From: Lichtheimia corymbifera B2541 | Lineage: Eukaryota > Mucoromycota > Mucoromycetes > Mucorales > Lichtheimiaceae | NCBI GenBank assembly: GCA_000697475.1 | Contig: JNEU01001035.1 | Coordinates: 119,683 to 183,682 of the forward strand | Direction of reading: 5' to 3' | Length of the DNA stretch: 64,000 nucleotides | In this document: piece by piece, positions 21,878-31,094 of the stretch | How positions within the stretch are numbered: the stretch's first letter is position 1 | How the letters are laid out: the number at the start of each line of letters is the position of its first letter | The notes under the pieces: model-generated | The model's database searches: none | Seen by the model: the letters and a program-made list of their open reading frames with translations, nothing else | What the model was told of the DNA's origin: nothing | Program-made: the position numbers and the translations under genes

Positions 21878-23343
21878 GAAAGAGTAGCAGGAAGACACAC
21901 CTTCACCAGTTTCTCTCCGATTTAGCTTCCAAATACAAAAATGTTGTCAGTCATGCTAAACCCATTGATTATACTGCCCTGCATTTATTGGGGGACCGTT
22001 GCAATAAAGATCCATGCCTCATGTATTAAAGCTTTCATTGGTTTCAAAAGTAATTCATCGTTCAATAGATCCATGTTTAGTGCCCTGAAAAGCATGATCC
22101 AGGTTAAAAGATGGAAAAATCCAAAGTTTGAGGATCATTCGAAACACGCTAAAATATGTTTACTATTTGCTGGCGTTTTAGTTATCCACCATCCTTTACC
22201 ATGAAACGCAACGCCCTTGTATCACGTTATCACATACAACAAAAAGGACGCCACGTTAAATTTCATATGCCCCATCACTTGCTTTCCTGTAATATGGCAC
22301 GTAGTAACAACGATACCACTACAGATGTTTGCTCCACCACTGCTGAGACCAATGTAGATAAAGACTCGTCCATGACAGCGGATGTAATAACGGTGAGACA
22401 GCGATTAAAACGAAAGCTTGACATGAGATTCGTTGTATGGGCTTTTCTGGGATTTTTTGCCGGGAATCTTGATCGAAGCAACTTGCGTAAGAAGCGCAAC
22501 AAAAATGAGTAATCAATTATACGTGACATTCTATTACAGCCTGTTAAAGTTTTCATCGATAGGGCTGGGAAAGATCTCAAACGTGGGCATGGGGTGTGGA
22601 GCAATCGTCGCTGTTTTGCTATCATGGTTTCTCCTCCGTATCAAATTCATGCTGCCAAGTCATATCAAGCCAACTGAGCAACGCGATGACCCTGAAAAGC
22701 ATCAGGCTAATGATTGATTGATCATGCGATGTTATTACTACGCCATGTTTTTTATTGATCCCACTGGAGTCGTAACCGCTTTCCTTACATGTAGTGATAT
22801 ATATTACAGCTGGTCCTTTTTTCATTTCCCATTCCCACTATGTTATAGTTATTATATCAGCAACTTAATTCATGCATCACCAAGTTTATGTCAAGAGGAC
22901 TTGATTTTCGATGGAAATAAAGGTGGTTCGGTAATCGGTCTTGTGATAAGTATATGCTTTTTGTGATACAATAAAGAGTAGGTTGACCTTGAGGGAAAAG
23001 TGATCCTCGATTGAGTTTCAAGACGTGAGTTACCAATCCAGTGTATGATATAATGTGGTACGTAGAAGTGTGGCATTAGCCATGTCTTCGTTAGTGTTGT
23101 TGATTTATGCAACCCTGCGCGATACATGCAAATGTGCCATGAAACCATGGTTTTGCAATGCGCATACCATCCTTGATACATGCTCATTATTAGTAGATGG
23201 GGATTACTTGAGTAGCTTCCTAAAGGCAATCATCATCATCCCATTCATGGAGCAACTGTGAACGATACCAGTACAACCACCACGTGCTATTTCACTTCGA
23301 GCACGCCTTGCCTTTAGTGCTCTCGGCACAACCAATCAATAGC
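21878..23343 (+). repeat. Segmental duplication, copy A (SNAPC3 upstream region plus truncated MFS gene)
   Basis: This stretch matches 25830-28603 in the same orientation over nearly its whole length, from GAAAGAGTAGCAGGAAG to ACACAACCAATCAATAG, with scattered substitutions and small indels. It lacks what corresponds to about 26.44-27.83 kb of copy B, i.e. the central five MFS exons. The left breakpoint lies three bases outside the candidate upstream SNAPC3 ATG at 21875. Confidence 0.9.
22294..22717 (+). pseudogene. Exon-deleted derivative of Dal5-type MFS transporter (first and last exon only)
   Basis: Exon 1 (22294-22486, MARSNNDTTTD ... LDMRFVVWAFLGFFAGNLDR) corresponds to exon 1 of the intact gene at 26233. 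The next recognisable exon (22563-22717, LGKISNVGMGC ... EQRDDPEKHQ) corresponds to its last exon. The five middle exons are missing because a deletion joined intron 1 to intron 6. The hybrid intron keeps a GTAAGA donor and ATAG acceptor, and both exons have matching phase, so a protein of about 115 aa with two hydrophobic segments would still be made if transcribed. It cannot be a working transporter. Called a pseudogene on that ground; a residual function is possible but unsupported. Confidence 0.8.
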
Positions 23344-23392
23344 AACAACTCCATCACGCTTAGAGCATAGATAAAACATAGAGGTAACTAGT

Positions 23393-24403
23393 TCTCAAAA
23401 TTTTCGTAATGAAGCGTAGTGTTTTTATTAGAACAGAGTTGATCAATGGGTCTGAGAGTACCTCATGTGAAAGTTTCATGTTCGAGGAAGCCAATCTCGG
23501 GGTCTAGTGCGGTCCACACCACTTGTGTTCACTTCCATTCTCCTCCTATTCAAAATTTCATAATGAAGCATACGGCTTATAAATGAATGAAGTTGATCGG
23601 CATGACCAAGCGAATCTTCATACCAAGTTTCAAGTCCGAGAAAGGGAATCCCAAGGTTATTTATACTAAATGACATTTCAATGAATCCGGGCGGGGTACG
23701 GAATTTCGGCGATCATAGTAAACCACCCATTACACCCTACCATTCAAAATCTTTGAACGAAGTGTGGGTTCTTTATTAAGACAAAGTTGATCAGCGTGTC
23801 CAGGAGCATACTGTGTGAAAGTTTCAGGTTTCAGGTAGGCAATCTCGAGATCATGGACCGTTCATCCTACTTATATTCCGGACCGTTCATTGTCGGACGC
23901 TCCCATTTTATTTCTCACAATGAAGCCTGCAACTTTTATTTGAATGGAATTGATCAGCATGTCGAAGCCCACCGTCGTGACCAAGTTTCACAATGGAGGT
24001 GGACAATCGCGGGGGGTGTGCACTATGCACCCTACCTGCGTTCCGTCCGTCCATCGTCTCTCCTATATTTGGACCGTCCGATTCATAAAATATCATAATG
24101 AAGTATACGGTTTTTAAATGAATGGAGTTGATCAGCATGACGAAGCGAACCTTCATACCAAGTTTCAAGTTCAAGGTGGGCAATCCCAAGGTTATTCTTT
24201 CTGCTTGGCATTTCAACGAAACCGGCCCGGCACGGGATTTCAGTCGATCATAGTAAACCCCACATTACACCCTCCCATTCAAAACTTTTAAATTAAGTGT
24301 GGGTTCTTTATTAATACAAAGTTTATCAGCATGCCGAATGCATCTTGTGTGCAAGTTTGAGGTCAAGGTGAGCAATCTCAATATCATGCATTAATATATA
24401 GTG
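23393..24403 (+). repeat. Left array of degenerate ~110-130 bp repeat units (foldback arm, outer part)
   Basis: About six units in direct orientation (starting near 23393, 23546, 23740, 23905, 24081 and 24277). Each carries TAATGAAG-like, AGTTGATCAGCATG-like, CCAAGTTTCAAGT-like and GGCAATC-like blocks in the same order. Units 2-3 and 5-6 share the spacer around GATCATAGTAAACC, showing a higher-order duplication of about 0.54 kb. Stops occur in all frames, so no protein is proposed. Confidence 0.85.
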
Positions 24404-24780
24404 TGCATGGATTTGTCTGACAGCGTACCCAAGTTCATTTCCAGCTCTTCCACTTTCGGTTTTTGTCTCTTCCAACCATCCCCAACTGTTGCCCCATTCA
24501 AGTACAACGACCACCTGTAATCGATTGTCCTGCTTCAACCCATCATGTCCATTCTACAACTGCCTTGATCCGGATGCCTTTGACTGAATGGGAAGTCGAG
24601 GGCATGTACACTCTACTACAGCACATGAGTCTTTCGACACTACACATTCACTTTGACACTCCTCTACCACGATCAAATGTAACAGCATTCATTCCAGCAG
24701 TTACCATTAGCAAGGTTTTCATTGTCTCAAACAGTCTTCGTTACTTGGCAGCAAGCAACCTTGCAACCTTTATTGCGTGA
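24404..24780 (+). repeat. Left inner segment of the foldback arm
   Basis: Reverse complement of 29320-29830 with substitutions and indels. Shared blocks include CAACTGCCTTGATCCG and GTAACAGCATTCATTCCAGC. It is contiguous with the array on its left. Confidence 0.85.
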
Positions 24781-25829
24781 ACAGCATATAGCCATTGTAC
24801 AGAAGCAGCTTTATTTACGTGGGGCATCTTGCTTTGATACAAACGGATCCCAATGGATGATGTCATATCAGCTATCGAGTACACCGCCATACAAGCAATC
24901 TTCATCTGGTTGAGCTGCAATGAAAATGACCAAGAAAAAGAGAGATCAACAGCAGGATTGGGAAGGATGCATATCAGCAGCAATCACATGGCTCGTTTCA
25001 ATCAACATATTGGTTATGATGGGACGGATACCAGCAACTGCAGTGGCGGGAGAACTTGGAATGTTGCTTTGGTTACCTGCCGCATCTTCAGCAGGAAGGA
25101 CGTATCACACCGCGTGGATACGGTTGAGGGCGATGATGGATTGGAATGACTATTTATGAGAGCGTTTTACTACCATGGATTATATTGGAATACTCGAGTC
25201 AATGTATGCGGCAGCTATTTTGGGATCGTGGATGACGGATGTGTATGACGGCAGCGACCGAAATACAATCACACAATTATCTCTCTATGTGATTCACTCG
25301 TACCTTAGTCAAGTTGCAATGCTGTACCTTCATAATATATACTTATAACCATCCATACTTTCATGTGCCATTCTTCGACTGTTTCATTGAATGAAAATTG
25401 GGTTCAACTTAGAAGGGTATCGTGCTATCGGCTCATATGTAACAAGATGTGAATCACTTGGTTGGTTTCTGGATTGAAAGGGGAAACAGAAATTTAAAAG
25501 CCGGGAAGCGAGGTCGGATCATTTAGCACATATCATCGATATGCTTTTATGTTCAAGGAAGAGTGAGCTGTTATACAATGTGGCATGAGTGGATGAACAT
25601 ACCATGCTTAGCTATGACAAGGATGCATTATGCATGTCTCAGCCAATAGAATTGACGTTTCAAGATCAGCTCTCGCTTTGTGACACAACCAATTCCATAT
25701 ACATCGTTGGCTCTAAGATGAGTATGATGATTGACATAACAAAAACCACTTCTCACATAGCATCAAGCTTAAATCATCATGGCAGAATGTAAAGACGGTC
25801 ATATCTCAAAATCATACAATAAAGCATGG
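24781..25829. other. Inner spacer of foldback structure, left side
   Basis: About 1 kb between the left arm and duplication copy B. It has short frames (around 24850-25160) but no motif I recognise and no convincing splice-linked model. Confidence 0.4.
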
Positions 25830-28603
25830 GAAAGAGTAGCAGGAAGGCAGACCAGCACCAGTTTCTCTCCGATTTTTTTTAGCTTCCAGATACAAAAAAT
25901 GTTGTCAGTCGTGTTAAGCCTATTGATTATACTGCCCTGCATTTATAGGGGGACCGTTCCAATAAAGATTCCTGCCTCATGTTGATTAAAGCCTCATTGT
26001 TTCATAATATAATTGATCCATGTTTAGTGCTCTGAAAAGCATGACCAAATAAAGATGGGGAATCCGAAGTTTGAAGACCCTTCGAAACACGCTAAGATTT
26101 GTTTACTATTTGCTGGCGTTTTTGGCATTCACGGTCATTTACCATGAAACACAGCGCCCTTGTAACACGTTATCACGTACAACAAAAAGGGCGCCACGTT
26201 TTGATATGTCCCATCACTTGTTTTACTGTAATATGCCACGTAGTAAAAACAATACAGAAGATGTCTGCTCCACCACTGCTGAGACCAGTGTAGATAAAGA
26301 AGCGTCCACGATAACGGATGTAATTGCGGTGAGACGGCGATTAAAACGCAAGCTTGACATGAGATTCGTTGTATGGGCTTTCCTGGGCTATTTTGCCGGG
26401 TACCTTGATCGAAGCAACTTGCGTAAGAATCATGACAATGGTGGATATGTAGATGAGATGCTGATACTGTGAACAAGCGAATGCGTACGTTAGTGGTATG
26501 AGGGAAGACTTGCTCCTTGAATCTTCTGCATACAACTGGGCTGATACCGTCATGCGCCTCGGATACAATTTGTAAGTATAAAGCAAAAAGTACAACCGAC
26601 TTGGTCATTCAAAATCCATAACAGGTGTCAGATTCCTGCAAGTCTGCTACTACCCAAGCTGTATCCGCGATGGTTCCTTCCCACTCTTCCACTCATGACT
26701 GGCGTCGTCCAATGCTGCATGTCTCTTGTCAAGAACCATCAGGGTTTATTAGCTTTGAGATTTTGTCTTGGTCTTTGTCAAGCGGTAAGCACTGTTGGAC
26801 AAAAAAGGAACCCTATTTTGATACCTATTATTGCAGGCCCTTCAACCAGGGATTGTATTTCTCATGGGGAATTGGTATATCGACCAAGAAGTGACAAAAC
26901 GCGTTTGTCTCTATAAAGCATCTATGGGAGTCTCAGGTACCATTTGGGATTATACGAATGAATTCTGGCATTAATGGATGATTTGGCTACATAGGAGCGG
27001 TTGGGGGTCTTATTGCTGGCTCCATTGTGGAAACCATTGCCGACAAGTCAGGCCTTCGTGCATGGCAATGGCTCTTTGTTGTTGAAGGATCAATTGCTAT
27101 CTTTGTCGGAATCCTTGGATATTTCATGGTACCCAATTATCCACATCAAAAGACATCATGGATCACTGAGCAAGAACGCGTGGTTACTCTGGAGAAGCAT
27201 GCATCACAAGAAAGGGAGGTATCAGCGGCACCTTATAGTTGGAAAATGTATGTATCGTTGGGTCATTGTATTCATTGTGCTGTATTTCAATACGCATGAG
27301 CAATCACTGATATCGACTTGTTGTTATAGCATCAAGCAAATTATACTGAGACCATATGCCTGGTTGATGACCTACATCGTAATGACAGCATTCTTCATGG
27401 ATTCTATGGCCAATTTCTTTGTAGTCATATTGAAGGATATGGGATACGACAGCGCTTTTGCCAACTACATGTCCACCCCACTAAATCTCATGAATGCCCT
27501 GTCATCGCTTGTGATTGGTTATTCATCCGACTGGTTTAATGATCGTGTCATCCATACCGGTGTTCTCACAGTATGGGGAACCATATGGAGTATCATCATT
27601 GCTGCAGTCAATCATGGGAATACTCCTGCAGCACTCGTCTTTCTGTCAGCTTACGCTTTGATCATAACGGATACATTGGTATCCCTTGCCTTCGTGTGGT
27701 TGATGGATATTTACAAGGGTGATGTAAACTCACGTGCCTTGGCACTTGGTATTGTTAACGGTCTTGGGCTTCTCATTCCAAGCTTCGCAAAGATCAAGCT
27801 TTGGGTTGTCACAGATTCACCAGTATTCTGTAAGTAATCAATTATACGTGATATCCTATTACAGCCTCTAAAGTTTTCATCGATAGGGCTGGGGAAGATC
27901 TCGAACGTGGGCATTGGGTGTGGATCAGTGGTCGCTGTTTTGCTATCATGGTTTCTCATCCGTATCAAATTCATGCTGCCAAGTCATATCAAACCAACTG
28001 AGCAACGTGATGACCCTGAAAAGCATCAGGCTGATGATTGATTGATCATGCGGTGTTATTACTACGCCGTGTTTATTTATCCTGCTTGGGTAGTAACCGC
28101 TTTCTTTACGTGTGGTGATATATATTACTGCTGGTCCTTTCATTTCCCACTCCACAAAGTTATAGTTATTATATCAGCAAATTAATTCATGCACCTCCAA
28201 GTTTATGTCAAGAGGACTTGGCTTTGGATAGAAATAAAGGTGGTTCGGTCATCGGTCTTGTGATAAGTATATGCTTTTTGTGATACAATAAAGGGTAGGT
28301 TCACAATAAGAGAAAAGTGACCCTCCATTGAGTTTCAAGACGCGAGCTACCAATACAGTGTTGGTTTATGTAGCTCTACGCGATACATGCAAATGTCACA
28401 AGAAACCACGGTATGTGATGCACATACCATATACATGCTCATTATCAGTAGACGGGTGTTGACCTAGGTAGCTTCCTAGATAAAGGCAATCATCATCATC
28501 CCATTCATGCAGCAACTGTGAACGATACGAGTGCAACCACCACGTGCTATTTCACTCCGAGCACACCTTGCCTTTAGTGCTCGCGACACAACCAATCAAT
28601 AGC
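25830..28603 (+). repeat. Segmental duplication, copy B (carries the intact MFS gene)
   Basis: Direct-orientation counterpart of 21878-23343. It includes the 5' flank otherwise found upstream of SNAPC3, the full MFS gene and 3' flank. SNAPC3 coding sequence itself is not duplicated. It lies wholly between the inverted arms at 23393-24780 and 29320-30470. Confidence 0.9.
26233..28041 (+). CDS. Dal5-like (allantoate/anion:cation symporter type) MFS transporter
   Basis: Seven exons: 26233-26422, 26478-26571, 26625-26784, 26837-26936, 26995-27247, 27330-27829 and 27887-28041, 483 aa with no frame break. Motifs fit the Dal5/Tna1 family: LDMRFVVWAFLGYFAGYLDR in TM1, a loop GMREDLLLESSAYNWADTV, QIPASLLLPKLYPRWFLPTL, LLALRFCLGLCQA, and a cytosolic loop then WVVTDSPVF. 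Such symporters import small carboxylates, amides or vitamins; substrate unknown. An in-frame ATG 27 nt upstream (26206) is an alternative start. The last intron could also use CCA|GTATTC with a nearer acceptor. The gene sits inside the foldback structure and is the full version of the truncated copy at 22294. Confidence 0.82.
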
Positions 28604-29319
28604 TATACATATAATACAAGATAGGTACAATTGCTATGGGTTTATTATCTTTGAATATACAAGCGTCTATTTGAACCTATTTATATGTAATCCTGAGAAT
28701 TACCACAGCTATCATCTTGCATACGAAAAAGGAAGCGTTGACGAAAGAACAAAAGCGTCTCAATACAATGATGTGGATGATCCAATCTCACTTTTCCGCC
28801 CTTCAAGTTTCTATCCTTCCTTTCATTTCAGAAACCAACCAGTGGATCACAGTGAGTCAGTGGATATCTTTGTGTCATTGTATTCTTGGTTGCTGCGGTC
28901 GTAAGCATCTTTATTCATGATTACTGTGTGTGTCTTGACTCTCATTCTTCAAGATATAAGCCCTCTCATCCATGATAATCCTCTGCAGCATCCATGTATC
29001 ATGGCCAATTCTTCCTGCTGACGAGGTACCAAGTAACCAACACGAATTTCAGAATCACCTCTCACTGTTTTTGATTGCATCCACCCATCCATCCATAACC
29101 ATTGCAAGTCCCAATGTTGATAGAAAGAACCCCAGTGATCGTTTCCTTTTCATTCAGCTGTTGATCAATCACTTGCTTGGCCATTTTCTCTCGCAGTTCA
29201 ACGAAGTGGAGAATGCTCGTAACGTGAAGTGAGGTTGATGGTTGATATGGCATCATGCATAGGGATACCGTATGTATTAGATCATGTTGCTATGCGTAAA
29301 TAAAACTGAGTCTATACAA
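28604..29319. other. Inner spacer of foldback structure, right side
   Basis: About 0.7 kb. A frame near 28970-29230 contains plausible peptide stretches (LLINHLLGHFLSQFNEVENA), but no family, start or splice context is evident. Confidence 0.35.
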
Positions 29320-29830
29320 TGACTATCTATTGTCCATGTGGAAACGGCTGCAAGACAAGTTGCTGCAAATAACTTGAGACAATGGAGTAGAGAGTTTGAT
29401 GATAGCAACAGCTGCTACGTTCGGTTGAAACAAAGCGTGCAAGAGCGAGTGTTGTAGTAGAGTGATAAGACTGTGAACGCTGTTTGAGTACAATGGAGCA
29501 AAGACATTGCTAATAGCAACTGCTGGAATGAATGCTGTTACGTTTGATTGTCGTAAAGGAGGGTGCAAGAGAGTGTGTAGTGTCAAGAGACGCGTGTGTT
29601 GTAGTAGGCAGTGTCCAGCCCATGGACTTGCCCTTCAGCCAAAGACAATCGGATCAAGGCAGTTGCAGGATCGACATTGATGGGGCGAAGCAGGGCAATC
29701 GTTCACAGGCTGTAGTTGTACTTGAATGCATCAACGGTTGAGAATGGGAAGAAGAGGGAAATAAAGTGGGAGTGGAAGAGGTGGAAATTAAATCTGTCAG
29801 GCAGTTAAACATATCTATATACACTGATAT
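29320..29830 (-). repeat. Right inner segment of the foldback arm
   Basis: Inverted counterpart of 24404-24780, somewhat longer because of an internal near-repeat (two copies of a block around CAACAGCTGCTACG and GCAACTGCTGGAATG). Confidence 0.85.
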
Positions 29831-30470
29831 CAATGCATGATATTGGGATTGCCTGTCTCGAACCTCAAACTTGCACACAATATGCTCTAGAACATGCTGA
29901 ACAACTTTGTATTAATAAAGAACCCAACCTTCATTTGAAAATTTCGAAAGGGAGAGCATAATGTGGGATTGACTATGACGGATGGAAATTGGGAAAGCGC
30001 CGGATTTATGAAAAAGTCAGTTAGTATGTAGTTTCCTAAGATTCCCCATCTCGCACTTGAAACTTGGTCAGAAGGTACTCTCGCACATGCTGATCAACTC
30101 CATTCATTTAAAAACCGCATGGTTCATTATGAACATTTTGAATGCGGGCCAGCACAAATGTAGGAGAGATGAAGAGAAAAGTAGGGTAGACGCTCCTGCT
30201 CCCCGAGATTGCCCACCTCGAACCTGAAACTTTCACACAACATCCTTCCGACCACGCCGAGTAATTTCGTACTCATAAACCCCAGAGTTCATTATTAAAA
30301 CCCTGAATGCAGGAGAGACGACGAATGGATGGTAACATAAACAGTGTGTACGCGTCGTGCGCGCCGATATTGCCCATCGCGACCTTGAAACTTGGCCAGG
30401 AGGGGCTCTCGGTCATGCTGATCAACATTGTTCTCATAAAGCCACTATACATCATTATGGAGATTTGAAG
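29831..30470 (-). repeat. Right array of ~110-130 bp repeat units (foldback arm, outer part)
   Basis: About four units on the minus strand, each with CTTGAAACTT-like, CATGCTGATCAAC-like and TCATTATG-like blocks, the complements of the blocks of the left array. The outer ends of both arms are alike (AAAT..CATAATGA versus AAAT..CGTAATGA). Confidence 0.8.
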
Positions 30471-30584
30471 AAACAGGCACCTTTATGTTTTTACATATGC
30501 TATAAGCGTAATGCTATATGGAGAGTGGTGTTTGTTCATTGTGAAGTATCATGCAAATGAACTGTGTTGCACAAACACGTCCCT

Positions 30585-31094
30585 CTGCATCTTCGGCTCT
30601 ATTATAGTCTAGCTACTTGACAATCAGCAAAGACCACTTGCCATATAGCATCATGGTTACAGCATATGTAAAACAAAATTTGCCTATATCTCTAAACTTT
30701 ACAATGAAACGTGAGGTCTTCAATCGAACAAAGTTGCGCGGCTGGGTCAAGCGCACCCTGTGTAGAGGTTTCACGATCGTCGTGGCCATTCTCAGATTTC
30801 GCAATGTCACCTCCAGCCTCGTCGAAAAAAAAATTCATGAGGTCGACCTGTTCCACTTTGGCTGGTGGGTGACATTGCGAAATCTAGGAATGACGACTAC
30901 GATCGTGAAACTTGCACCCAAGGTGCGCTTCACCCCGACGAGCAACTTTGTTCGATTGAAGACCCCACGTTTCATTGTAAATTTTAGTTATGGGCACCTT
31001 TATATTTTACATATGCTGAAAGCATGATGCTAGATTACAGGTGGTATTTGTTCATTGTCAATCGCCCTTCTTATATTAGAGCCAAAGATGCAGA
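30585..31094. repeat. Large palindrome (~234-nt arms, 41-nt loop) built on the same repeat unit
   Basis: Left arm 30585-30818 and right arm 30860-31094 are imperfect reverse complements. Examples: GATTTCGCAATGTCACC against GGTGACATTGCGAAATC, and CAGCATATGTAAAAC against TTTTACATATGCTG. The core of each arm is one copy of the array unit (CAATCGAACAAAGTTG). A further partial copy of the arm lies at about 30466-30545. No transposase is seen; it resembles a MITE or foldback element. Confidence 0.8.

Noticed and set aside
23908..24216. Minus-strand frame of 102 codons with recurring peptide phrases
   Set aside because: The repetition comes from the DNA repeat units; other units have stops and shifted frames, so no protein is supported.
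30617..31027. 136-codon open frame reading through the palindrome
   Set aside because: It has no ATG start, mirrors the inverted arms and has no family features; stop-free by chance in a repeat.
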